A stretch of 64,000 nt of DNA from Lonicera japonica (taxonomy: Eukaryota > Streptophyta > Magnoliopsida > Dipsacales > Caprifoliaceae), in contig CM038467.1 of NCBI GenBank assembly GCA_021464415.1, positions 33,883,226-33,947,225 of the forward strand, read 5' to 3'. The notes beneath the pieces were generated by a model, which worked only from the letters and a program-made list of their open reading frames with translations, searched no databases and was not told the origin of the DNA. Position 1 is the first letter of the stretch; every line of letters begins with the position of its first letter. The translations under genes were made by a program, and so were the position numbers. This document shows positions 44,730 to 55,571 of the stretch, piece by piece.

Positions 44730-45246
44730 TTCAAATCAATGTGATGATAAAAAAGATTCTGGATTGTTTCCAACTATGTACCAGGACACTTGGTAAGGCG
44801 TTAAATTATGCATCTGTTTTCAATATTACATGGATTAGTTTATTATGGTGCTATATATCATATGACATTCGATTCTAGATAAGTCACATCTCTTACTCCC
44901 TCAACCCAAAAGTTTACTTTCATAGCTAATGGTGATTCAATCTCTGTTACTAGGGAAGTGTCGGTTCCTTTATCAGATTCCTTGAATTTAAATTATATAC
45001 TCGTAGTCCCCTCAGTAAAAAATAATTTATTATCTATTACTCAGATTACTAATGTTTTAAATTGTATTGTTATATTATAACATTCTCACTGTGTCTTTAA
45101 GGATATTCAAATAAGGAAGACAATTGGTTATGGTGTTAGGCGAGAAAACTTTTACCATTTAAATTTGCCATTAAAGAGCATGAATGAATTACATTAGACC
45201 CTACAAATTAGAGCACTGTAAAAAAAGACTAAGGATAAGATAATTC
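44730..45246 (+). pseudogene. Decayed copia protease and pre-integrase region
   Basis: Broken plus-strand frames read TPSTQKFTFIANGDSISVTR, LNLNYILVVPSVKNNLLSIT, then KDIQIRKTIGYGVRREN and FYHLNLP, the usual copia sequence between the protease and the GAG-pre-integrase domain. The protease D-S-G is lost. The other half of this element lies at 46215-46865, beyond the mini-copia insertion. Confidence 0.7.
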
Positions 45247-45425
45247 TGAAGGAAGTTGAATCTGTGTCTTATCTTCATTCCATTCATTGACTAATATACA
45301 ACTCTTGCCCACATAACATACGGCTACAATTTGAGGATTGCCTATAATTAAGGGATTTTACATAACTAACAAATATACAAGATTATGGTCAAAGATTATA
45401 TATTTATGATACATATATTCTAACA
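45247..45425 (-). repeat. 3' LTR of the mini-copia
   Basis: 179 bp, TGAAGGAAG...TTCTAACA on the plus strand, matching the other LTR with about five differences by eye. Confidence 0.9.
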
Positions 45426-45961
45426 CACGCCCGCAGTCGAAAGGGGAGGTTCACGGAAGCTTAGACTGTCCCGAAAATCATCAAAGAGTACGCGCGGAAG
45501 TCCTTTAGTGAAAATATCGGCTATTTGATAGCGGGAAGGAACATGTATGACACTGAGGTGTGTATTAGTGAATTCGCTTTCGAGATATACGGCACGCGAA
45601 TTTTGGTTGTCTTGGAATATGTCAGCCAAGCGATTCCAAGCATCTTTCGCTTTATCATCCGGATCAATGATGGAGTTGAGAAGATCAGGAGATATGGTGC
45701 TATAAATCCATTAAAGGACTATAGCATCGAGACTATCCCAGAGAGCCTTTGCGGCTGCTTTGTCAACATCAGTGGAAGAGGAGGCCGCAGGCTGCTCTGT
45801 AGGTTCTGGTGGTGGAATGATGTGCGCATACACCAGATTAGCACAGCAATGCAATTTGAATAGGGTAGACCAATTTATATATTGGCCATTTTCCATATCA
45901 AGCACAACAGGGATGGCTGTTTTGATGTTGGCTACGGTTGTAGCAGGGTGAATTTTGGAGT
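45420..45961 (-). pseudogene. Gag N-terminus fused to the Pol C-terminus
   Basis: The minus strand begins at about 45969 with MVDSKIHPATTVANIKTAIP and YINWSTLFKLHCC (copia Gag). After a stop past LWDSLDAIVL (about 45711) it continues DPDDKAKDAWNRLADIFQDN and YLESEFTNTHL, then passes without a break in frame into SVIHVPSRYQIADIFTKGLP and ends PPLSTAGVC, the C-terminal end of copia RNase H. Several kilobases of pol are missing at the THL/SV joint. One stop and one frame change remain, so no long protein is made. Confidence 0.85.
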
Positions 45962-46022
45962 CTACCATTGAAAGGAAGAAAGGAAGGAAAGAAAGTGTAC
46001 GGTGGTGACAGTAGCTCCCTAA

Positions 46023-46035
46023 GGCTCTGATACCA
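46023..46035 (-). other. Primer binding site of the mini-copia
   Basis: The minus strand reads TGGTATCAGAGCC immediately after the LTR end CTTCA, complementary to initiator tRNA-Met. Confidence 0.9.
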
Positions 46036-46214
46036 TGAAGGAAGTTGAATATGTGTCTTATCTTCATTCCATTCATTGACTAATATACAACTCTTGCCCA
46101 CATAACATAAGGCTACAATTTGGGGATTGCCTATAATTAAAGGATTTTACATAACTAACAAATATACAAGATTATGGTCAAAGATTATATATTTATGATA
46201 CATATATTCTAACA
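46036..46214 (-). repeat. 5' LTR of the mini-copia
   Basis: 179 bp, the same length as its partner; borders are fixed by the PBS on one side and the AATTC duplication on the other. Confidence 0.9.
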
Positions 46215-46865
46215 AATTCAACTCAAGGTATCCATACAATCAACCTCAAAACTACCGAATCCGAACCCACTAAGTTCACTGCCGAATTCATCACAATCAA
46301 ATTCATCGAGTTTACTGCCAAGTTCTCCACAATCCACAAGCTTGCATTGCATTGTACGATTAACCAATTGTCTCCCTCGAACACTTCTGAATCTGAATAT
46401 CAAGTACTTCCTCCTGATTCTGAAGTATCTTCTCTTGAATCTCCAAGAAAGCAACTCCCTAACCGAATCAATAAAGGCATGCCTAAACCAACATATGAAT
46501 ATGATCTTGTTAGTAAAGGCCAAATACCCTATAAGTAACCATGTATTTTACGATGGCTTGTCTGAATCAAATCAATCATTTGTAAATCAGTTATCTTATA
46601 TATATATTCCTAACAATGAGCATGAAACCTTCGGTAATCCAAAATGGAAAGCAGTAATGGACGAGGATATGAAATCCTTAAGGAAGAATGGTACATGGGA
46701 TTTTGTTGAATTGTCAACAGGGAAGAAACGTGTTGGTTGCAGAAGGGTGTATACGGTGAAATATCAGGTAGATGAAACCATCAAAAGATTCAAAGCAAGA
46801 CTAGTATCAAAAGGCTAACACAGACACATGGCATCGATTATTTAGAAACATTTGCACCAGTGGGA
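46215..46865 (+). pseudogene. Decayed copia integrase C-terminus and RT start
   Basis: One frame reads NTSESEYQVLPPDSEVSSLE, PRKQLPNRINKGMPKPTYEY and a stop at 46538. Another reads ISNHVFYDGLSESNQSFVNQ, then NPKWKAVMDEDMKSLRKNGT, WDFVELSTGKKRVGCRRVYT and FKARLVSKG, the start of the copia reverse transcriptase (RVT_2). A further shift precedes the expected YTQTHGIDYLETFAPV region. Homology ends near 46865. Confidence 0.85.
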
Positions 46866-47176
46866 GGAGTGAGAAAAATTACTATAGAAACATTTATTGA
46901 GGAGCCTTAGCCCCTATTTAGAAACATTTATCTTCTATATTACTATAGTATTATGGGAGGAGTGAGAAAAAATTGCCCTATTTATTGAACTCTTTAATGT
47001 TTTATGGTTGTTTTTCTTTCTTTTTATATCTTTTTTTTTGTTAATACGAATCTTTTATTGTACTCTTTAATTCTTCATTGTTGTTTTTCTTTCTTTTTTA
47101 TTTGAATTCAATCTTCTTATTTTTTCGTTAACATGATATCCATCAAATTAGATCCCCTTTAAATACATATTTATAA
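46866..47176. repeat. Dispersed repeat related to 960-1310
   Basis: It shares 'tactatagtattatgggag', 'gaactctttaatg.tt.atgg' and 'caaattagatcccctttaa' with the left end of the window. AT- and T-rich, without a protein signal. Confidence 0.6.
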
Positions 47177-47829
47177 ATGTCGGGGCTAGACTTATTGCCA
47201 CCCTCAGACGAGCCTTAGCCCCTGTTTGGTTCATTTCTAAAAACCCATGTTTTTAGTTTTCTACCAAAAAGTCAACTTTACTTCACACTTCCCAAAATTC
47301 ACTTCACTTTACTTTCTCTCTCATAAAATTTTTAAAACACAATAACTTTAAATCCAATAATCGGAATTAGATAAAAAAAATATATTTGAAACCTACTCAT
47401 TGAGATATATAAAAGAAGATCCATTGTGACTATTTTTTGAGTTTTTTTTCATGAGTTTTTTGAATTGGTTGAAAAAAACTTTAACAAAAACTAAATTCAT
47501 TTTTCAATTTACTTTCACACCTCCCAAAAACTCAACTTAAAATCTCAACCAAACAGGCCTTTATCTTTCGACTTCACTCCAAGATTTCTGGGGGAGGAGG
47601 TGGAACCTCCCGGTAACCAATATACTACAAAGCATCGTGCGCAACCATGTGAGGCTAGTGTTGGGGCCCACATTGGCCGCCGAGCATACCAAGGTGGTGG
47701 CTGTTTTAGCGACTTTTAAGGTATCAAGTTTGATGCACGAGCTAAATTTGTACAACTTGACGTATATGTATCCCACATGGGAGAAGATGCTTTTTTTCAT
47801 CCAAGGGGTGGGTTTGGTGGTGGAGCTTG
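47177..47829. repeat. Dispersed repeat, copy 2 (with MITE)
   Basis: Homologous to 19495-19793, interrupted by the MITE at 47218-47560. It stops abruptly at the TRIM-like element (47831), which inserted within it. Confidence 0.8.
47218..47560. mobile_element. Tourist-like MITE with TTA target duplication
   Basis: 343 bp, GCCCCTGTTTGGTT...AACCAAACAGGCCT, flanked by TTA at 47215-47217 and 47561-47563. The related repeat at 19495-19793 shows the empty site. Ends and TTA target match PIF/Harbinger Tourist elements. No coding capacity. Confidence 0.88.
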
Positions 47830-47830
47830 T

Positions 47831-50800
47831 TGTGCCCACCAGCACAGGGCCTAAGGCACCAACTGGGCCCACCGGTTCGTGCATATAGTAATAATATTGT
47901 CCCTAACTTAAACACCCTTGGGTCACACGTGTGGGGTTTTATCTTAACAGGCCTTGTTATTATGTGGTGACACTCCCTTATTTATATAACCATGTTGAGT
48001 TCTACAATTTTCACATGTTGGACCAATGGTTTGAGCCAACCATTATTAACAAACTCCACCTTGGATCAAATCAGTCCATCTTTGGCTCCAACCACCTGAG
48101 CCTATACCTTAATCCACTCATTACTGTCTGCAAATTTGTCCACCTTTGGTGAATGCGCATCTCATGGTACACCTTATTTTACCTTGCTCGAGGAACTTGC
48201 ACAACCACCTTGATAGTACCCTGGGTGTACATAGGCTATATAGACTCTGCTCCCATCTTTTTCGAGTCTAACTGCACTTAGGCTCCATAAAGTTCAGCTA
48301 CTGAGAAGCTTTTGTAACAACTCATCACCATAGGCTCTGCTGAGTTCTTCCTGACTCTACCGAGTCCAGCTACCGGTACTACTCCACAAGTTCATGGATT
48401 CACTATCGAGCTTTGATACCAATTATTGTGCCAACTGGCATATGGGTTGGGCCTATAGTATTGTGAGAGCTTGCGTTTTCGTCGTCGCCCCCCATGGCTA
48501 AAATTCCTCCAGTTTTTCAATTTATTTTGGAAAACAATTCGTTTTATTATACAAAAATGTGATGGTTTATAAAAGGAATCAAAGTCGCCAGTTTGTTTTA
48601 TTAAACAAATAAAAGTCTGTGTAAAAGAGGAACATTTATGGATTAAATGACCTCTTAAATAAAATTAATGCGAAACCTAATTCAAAGGTTCGGGGATTAA
48701 GTTATGAATTGGGAAGGTATGAGGCACCCAATTCGTCCTTTTGGTCTCTAAGTAGGATATGCGTGGAATTATAATCGAAAATTTGCATGTTAATTGATGT
48801 AATCGTAAACAGCCCATAATTTTAGGAAAAATAGGATTTTGGGGTGAGGATGGAAAGCATGTACTTCGTAATTTGCCCTTCGATTTTAGAAATAAGTGTG
48901 TATGTGATTTAAAAAATGATCTTTATAATGACAGATAGCAAAACAAGTGTTTTTTGAAAAGATTTAGGGCTTTTCAGAAGCTAATTCGATTTGGAATCGG
49001 ATATCCGGTAATTCTTAAGATTCGTTCATCAATAGTATACTACAATTTAATAATTTAAACCGGTATTGACGAATCCAGTACTTGCATATTGAATATTTAG
49101 GTATGTACCATGATTTATAAATTAAATCAGGTACAAATGTGTATTGATTCTTTCGTAAACCGAGACTGATAAAATCGAGATCTTGTAAAATTAATTAATA
49201 AAAATATGTTCAAAAATGGTTTACAGCTCGTTTTACACCTTTGGTTTTGGAAACGGGTTTTAAATATGAAATCTGAACTGATTTTGAGATAAACAACAAT
49301 TTTTACATGCAATTGGTCAATTATAACTGATAAAATAAAGACAAATAAAAAATTAAAGCTGGATTGAGATAAAAAAATACCTGAGAGCCTCAAAAATAGT
49401 ATAATACTATTTTAGAGAACTGTGTATTTATAGCTGTAGAATAATTAATGGGCTGGGTCTAGAATTGTTTGTCTGCAGACACGGATCTTGGGATTTGTGT
49501 CCGCGAACAAATCCCTATCTAACGTACGACGGTATTTTCAATTTTGGCAAAAAAAAATCGAATTGATCTGATTTTTTAACATGTTGTTACTCATGTTAAG
49601 ACCTACCTACTACCAAATTTCAGAATTTTTGAACATCGGGAAGACCTCCATTTGTTTTTCCGAGATGAATTACTGGTTTTTTAATTCCCAGAGATCTGTT
49701 CGTCGGATCGAACTGATTTTTTAATATGTTATTCCCCATATGATTTTATGACTCTCCAAAAAAATTCATAATTTTAGGAGGTCGGGAAGTATCAAAATGA
49801 GAAAAACGAAAATATCAGTTGGAAAGGGTTTGTCTATGGACCCCTCAAGGGTGTGTCTGGGCGACACACTCAGGGGTGTGTCTGGAAGACACACACACCT
49901 TGTGTCGCATAGATACATCTTTTTGAGTGTTTTTCCATGGGCGATTTTTGCAATTCCCATCAAACGGCTTATCAGGTCAACTTGATTTTTTAGTATGTCA
50001 TCCCCATCATATATATTATCTACTGACCAAATTTGAATTGATTTTTACTTCGGGAAGGTCTCCTTTTGATTAACCAAAGTAGACTCCCGATTTTTTGAAT
50101 TTTCAGAGATCCGGCTGTCGGATCGAGTTGATTTTTGGATATGTTTCTCCTTACGAAAATGTATAAAAATCCTAAAAGTTTGAGAATGATCAGAAATGGA
50201 TAACTCTCCTTTCACAAATTTCTAGGAGTTTGACTGTTTTCAGTTCCGGCAGTTTTTGCTTATACTTGTAACTTCTCGTCCGAGTGTCATTTTGGCTTCC
50301 TTCTTTGACATGTATCATAAGTAGATAGTATGTATGCATCTATGAATATTTGTACATGCGTGCATAATCATTTTCTTAGAGATCGGGATTCTTCCGATGG
50401 TTGCAAAATAAGGTGTTCACAAGTACTAACTAGGCCCACCGATCCGCACACATAGTAATGATATTGTCCCCAACTTAAACACAGTTAGGCCACATGTCTA
50501 GGGTTTTACCTTAAAAGGCATCGTTACTATGTGGTGACACTCCCTCACTTATATACTCATGTTGAGTTCTACAATTTTTCTATGTATGATCAATGGTTTG
50601 AGCCAACCATTTTTAACAATCTCCAACTTAGATTACACCAGTGCACATTTGTCTCCACCTTGGACTAACACTGATCCACCTGACTCCAACTAGACTTATA
50701 CCTTAGTCCACCCTTGAACTTTCCATGTAAATCACCACTTCACAATGTTTGCAAGTTTGTCCACCTTTGGTCAATGCACATCTCAAGGCACACCCTATTT

Positions 50801-50870
50801 CACCTTACTCGAGGAACCTGCATAAACACATTGACAGTACTCTGAGTGTACGTAGGATATAGCCACTCCA
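47831..50870 (-). mobile_element. TRIM-like miniature LTR element with a gypsy solo LTR inside
   Basis: Two LTRs start TGTGCC on the plus strand: 47831-about 48254, and 48427-48461 plus 50427-about 50870, the second split by the insertion at 48462-50421. On the minus strand the order is LTR, PBS TGGTATCAAAGC (48410-48421), about 150 bp of interior, a purine run GAAAAAGA (about 48255-48263), LTR. No protein is encoded. No clean target duplication was found at the outer ends. The LTRs are longer than in most TRIMs, so it may be a deletion derivative of a larger copia-type element. Confidence 0.7.
48462..50421 (-). mobile_element. Solo gypsy LTR, same family as 15426-17487
   Basis: 1960 bp bounded by TGTGAG and TTCACA, with flanks AGTAT/AGTAC (one mismatch). 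It shares 'gtcgccagtttgtttta.taaa', 'gg.acccaattcg' and, at the far end, 'ttttggcttccttctttga' with the LTR at 15426-17487. No internal region. Between 49550 and 50130 it contains several GTCGGATCGA.(C/T)TGATTTTT units. Confidence 0.85.
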
Positions 50871-51170
50871 CACTATAAAAAATAATACATTTAGTGACGA
50901 ATTTTTTAGTGACCATAAATATTTCGTTTTAGATAGCGTACAATTTGTGACGAAATAAAAAATTCGTCACAAAGCCCAGTCAAGAGATACAATTGGCAAC
51001 GAAATTAAATATTTCTTCACAAAAAGTGGTCACAAATTATTGGCGCCAGCTTCTCCCACCAGATGAAATAGCTTGAATTATTGTATGATGAAAAGTGGGG
51101 TCGTAAATTGCTTCGCTTATGCGTGAGGAAATTATTTCGTCATGCTAGAAATAATAAAATTATGTTATGC
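50871..51170. mobile_element. CACTA-type transposon end, partial
   Basis: It begins CACTATAAAAAATAATACA, followed by subterminal words 'ttagtgacgaa', 'gtgacgaaat' and 'attcgtcac' in both orientations. This layout is typical of En/Spm (CACTA) ends. I could not find the matching far end in the window, so it is a fragment or a larger element with a diverged terminus. Confidence 0.55.
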
Positions 51171-53550
51171 TGTCGTTTAAATGACACTAGGATTTTTAAA
51201 AAAGGTAAATAACTCCCACAAATTAACCCTCTCACCTCAACACCTCCTCTAAGCATGCCCAAATTAACCCTCACATTCCCCACCCTCTCTAAGCACGCCC
51301 AATCTCATCTTGCCGCTAGCTCTCCTCCGGCGCTGGCCTTTCCTTTGATGTTGACTCACAAGGTATGTAAATATTTTAACCCTAGATTTTTCCCCATTCT
51401 TTTTCTCATTGCACTAATCAAAACCCTTGTACAATTTTTGTAGAAAATTGTAAGCATTCATGAAGTAGATTCTCACAACCTCATTTCTATCTCCAAGTGA
51501 GGTATGCTCCCCCTTTCCCTTTTTCTATTTTTTTATTTTGTGCATGTGTGTATGGTGTTTGATTTTATGTGTGTGTACGATGTTTTTGATGAACACTGAG
51601 ACTACTTATGTGTTAATGTTAGAAAGTTATGGCATATTTCTCCATATTCCTCTTCGACTTGGTCTCGTTGAAAATGGAACTGGAACTTTTACTGATTCCA
51701 AATAAAGGAGAAGATTAAACAACTAACCTTCTGGCTCTTTAATGGAAGTGAATCCACTGATGAAATTAATTTTGCCTTCTCTATTAATATATGAATTAAA
51801 ATTAAACTGAGATTGGTAGACAACATCTTTGGACCCTGAAAATTGATCTGAGATTGTTAGAGATAATGATAAGGTTCAAAAAAATTCCTCAATTAAAGTT
51901 CCAATAAAGAAATAATGAGAACAATGCAACTTTCAAGGTTAGGACACGACCAATTCATACCTTTTTTTTGGCAGGGGGTGAACTAAATTCACATTAATTA
52001 CACACCTGTAGTATCTATACTAAGGGAGTTCAAGGTTGACAAATTTTGATTTACTTCTAAATTAGTAGCAATATTTGTAGCCCTTCTAAGAATTGATTTC
52101 GGTGAGCTATTATTTTCTTGTTCCACACTTTCTGTGGGGTTCGGCACTGTAGGCTCTGGCTCTAAAACCTGTGCAGTTACTTTTGGAAACTCAAGCAACA
52201 GTCTTGACTGTTCAATGGCGTCTGTAGCAGCTGCTTTCTCTCCAGATACTCAAATAGTGTAAAATTTGGAGTTAGTTATGGATTCAAATTCAATGATGCT
52301 TAGTAAGAAGTATACAATTTTCTTCTTCTTTTTAATATTGATTCTTGTAGGTACAAAATATAGCGGGAAGGACTATTATTTCACTAAATTAAAGGTTTGT
52401 TTGATAAGAAGTTGGAAAATGATTAAAAACACCACTAATTTTTATGAGAAGTTGGAAATAAAAGGACTTGAGTTCTTTGGTGTGATGTTCTCCATCTTTT
52501 TCTTATTTTCCATGGAAATTTTTCTTACCCACAACCTAAAGAATTTTATTCCATGGAAAACCCAAAAAAGTACTAGAACAATTCACCAAACCACTCATCT
52601 CCTTTTCCAACTTCACATAAAATTAGTAGTGTTTTCAGTAATTTTCCAACTTTTTAATCAAACGCACCAAAGGAGTATTAAATATATCAATTTGTAGGTA
52701 CTAATATAGAACAATATTTCAACCACAATAAGTGATATATGCATCTTAAAAGGATATTCTATGTGCCATCCCTTTTCATTGGCTCGATCGGTGAGATTTT
52801 GTAACAATGCAAGTTCTCTCACAAGCCACTATAACCAATTCAAAATGTGGTGCAAAGAAGTTAGAATAAGCAAAATAAATTAATTCCCAAGTATAATAAA
52901 GAATTATGGGATTAAGAGTGACAATCAACATATAGTCAGAAGACGCAATGGGATCTAATATTAAGGTGAAACAAAATTTGAAAGCATCAATTATGCGTTA
53001 GAAAATATAGCTCCAGACAAAATATGTGTGTGATATTTATATATATACATAACCCATGGTTTAATAATTTAATAGGATTTTTTTCACCTGATTGGTGATG
53101 TGTCTCACATTTTTTTTAATCCAATATCATTCTAACCTAACAATTATATATATAATTCTATATTGAATATGCTATCCAGTTTTATACAAATTAAAGAATT
53201 TTTGTATCTTTAAGCACATGCACGCTATTGTACTTCTGAATTTACTTTCAAGCCAGAGCTTTAGTTTAATTCTAGATGCGCATATGTATATATATATATA
53301 TATATCAAGAAAAGGAATTTCGCAAAATATAAATGATAAGTGGAAAATCAAAATTGATTTCTATTTTTATAAAGTTTGGGGGCGTCTTTACTACAAACTC
53401 TCATGAGGCTATAACTCGTCCACTTTGGTAATTTAGTGGTTTAAGGCCTTGTTGCATACGGTAAATGCAATCGAGAGTAACCAGCGAAAGTGGTACACCT
53501 GAGTAGAATAGGATTTTATTTTTTATTTTTTTGATCCCTTATCTATGTTT
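51171..53550. other. Spacer, no confident gene
   Basis: A Pro/Leu-rich ORF at 51255-51443 runs into 'acaaggtatgt', which would fit a splice donor, but no partner exon is seen. A minus-strand open stretch at 52004-52260 reads SIEQSRLLLEFPKVTAQVLE-like sequence with unbiased composition and could be an exon remnant of unknown origin. Otherwise AT-rich. Confidence 0.35.
52394..52667. mobile_element. MITE with GTTTGATAAGAAG ends
   Basis: GGTTTGTTTGATAAGAAGTT at 52394 is mirrored by 'aactttttaatcaaacgcacc' ending at 52667, with inverted homology running on for about 40 bases. A 143-codon ORF across it is a by-product of the hairpin, not a gene. Confidence 0.75.
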
Positions 53551-53559
53551 GATATTTTA

Positions 53560-54900
53560 TGTTTGCTCGAGGACTAGCAAAACGTTGTTTCGTGGTAATT
53601 TGATAAGTGCCCAAAATTGTTATTTTAACCCGCAAATAATATTTTGTTAGAATATAATTAATGCTTAAATTATGGAGGAATAATATTTATTTTTCCTTTT
53701 TGTAGGGAAGAAGAAAATTATGATAAAAAGCTTAAAAAGGTGGAAGAAGTCTATTAAAGATCAGAAAGGAAGATAAAGAAAAAAGAATATTCCAATTCAA
53801 TATTCTCTCCTAATTCGACTACAACTCATTTTTCTCTCTTTTAATTAGAATCCTAATTGAACTCAAAGTTGTTATTTCTTCTACAATTCTAGTTTCTTAA
53901 ACCTTGTAAACTTCTATCTCTCATTCTTATATATAGACCCATTCTCTACACCTAAAAGGATAGAAGAAAAAGATAGAAAAAAATATATAGAAAATAGATA
54001 GGGAAAATAGATAGAATATATATATTATTAGAGAGTTCTGGAGAGAGAAAATTATCCATATACTAGTTGCCGTGCGGCCGAAGTATTGAAGGAGAAGAAG
54101 TGGACAGCGTAAAGCCGTGCGGTACACGCTAGTTCGAGCATCATAAATAGGGACACTTTCTACCTTTCTAATTTTTTTTATAGTTTGTATTTAGGTACTT
54201 TAATTTTAATTTTAAAGGTGAATTATTATTTTATTTTAATGTGTTCTTTATTTGATATGCTTGACTAAATTCTCTCCCAAAGGGGAGGGATGAAACCGCC
54301 ATGGATGTAATGGACTTTATTTAATTCTAATTGATTTTTAATTATTCGTCCTGAATTAAAATATATTTTGAAATTAACATTACTATAACGTGTGTTTTCT
54401 TTCTAGTACTTTAATTATTTTTAAAATAAAGAAAGGATCTCTTGTGATCACCAATTTGGGGATACAAGCGATGCCTATTTTTATTTACATTAGTTTTAAA
54501 GAAAGAATGATGGTGATTTTGAATTTGTTTATATAGTAGGGATGAATGTTAAAAATATAATTAAATACTTTTTTGTTTATATCCATGGTGGTGGATTCTT
54601 TTTCCTTGGAATTTCTTATTATTGATTAGTTGCTTGCTTGATTTAATTTAATTAGTTTAGTTTAATTTCTACTTTCTTAGTTAAAATAATTTCAAAATCA
54701 AAATTTTAAAATTGTTTTAATTTGGTTCCTAAAATATTGGATTTTGACAAAACTCTCCTACTTTTAGGTATTAACTTGGATTTGGATTGATTCCTACTTA
54801 TTCGCTATATTAGTTTAATTATTTTATACAAAAGTAGGGTTTTATTTTATTTAAGCGTGGAATTAAGCAACGACAAATTAATTCTAAAAATTCCCCTTAA
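53560..54900 (+). repeat. Gypsy 3' LTR remnant
   Basis: 'gctcgaggactagcaaa' (53565-53581) followed by TGATAAGTGCCCAAAATTG at 53601 is the pre-LTR and LTR start typical of plant Ty3/gypsy (Tat-like) elements. A TATA-like 'cataaatagggac' follows at 54142. The right end is unclear and the interior upstream is gone, so coordinates are approximate. Confidence 0.45.
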
Positions 54901-55571
54901 ATCAATAAATGATTAACTAGTTTTATTTTTATTTTATGTTTTAAAAAAAAAAGAAGCAACACATGCAGTACTAGCGGACTCTTGTTTCTTTATCTATCAA
55001 ATTATTATTGAAGGGTTGACAAGCTCATCAATTAGAGGATAAAAATTATATTGTCCACCAATATTAGACATGTAATGTTTTTATTAAAAGAATAATGAAT
55101 ACGCCTTTAAGTGAACGGTTAGAATTAAAGGATAAAAATGATATCGATCACTTATGAACACTATAATTTATTTGGCAAGATAGGCAATATAGACAAAAAT
55201 GTACCAAAAAGATGCAAAGGGGCATGAACCCAACCCACCTTGAACTGCCTAATGATATTGCTGTTTCTACTTATAGCTCCAATATATAGGACTAGATTAC
55301 TTTTGTGCTTAATTTACCATATATATATATTCTAATTAATTATTGTTAGGGTTATTGTTTTGGTTTAACTAATTAATTAAAACAGTCATTTTCTGTTGTT
55401 GTTGAGTTTGTATCTTTTTTTCCATTTTACGGTTATCATTTCTGTAAGGAAAATATACATTATTATGTGTGCCTGTGAGTGTGTCTGCGTGTCTTTTTTG
55501 CCTCTCTCTCAATTTCATAGACTACTTACTACTACTGCTACTCCTGCTGCTTCTGTTACTATTGCTGCTAC
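54901..55571. other. Spacer before the plus-strand Athila-like element
   Basis: AT-rich, with an A-run at 54942 and GTT and ACT trinucleotide stretches near 55397 and 55530. Nothing coding is recognised. Confidence 0.5.

Larger units (their letters stand above)
45247..46214 (-). mobile_element. 968-bp mini-copia with gag-RNase H fusion
   Basis: Two 179-bp LTRs (45247-45425 and 46036-46214) and a perfect target duplication AATTC (45242-45246 and 46215-46219). The minus strand has an initiator-Met PBS (46023-46035) directly after the 5' LTR. The 610-bp interior keeps the Gag N-terminus and the last part of Pol only. It is a deletion derivative that can move only with help. It sits inside the decayed plus-strand copia. 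Confidence 0.93.

Noticed and set aside
45525..45951. Plus-strand ORFs of 112 and 63 codons
   Set aside because: They are antisense to the Gag/RNase H remnant of the mini-copia, which has clear family motifs.
46342..46818. 158-codon ORF as a host gene
   Set aside because: Its second half is the copia integrase/RT junction and its first half is out of frame with the copia sequence. It is a retrotransposon remnant.
52266..52697. 143-codon plus-strand ORF with hydrophobic stretches, looking like a membrane protein
   Set aside because: Most of it lies in a MITE with long inverted repeats. The hydrophobic runs come from AT-rich codons. No homologous domain was recognised.
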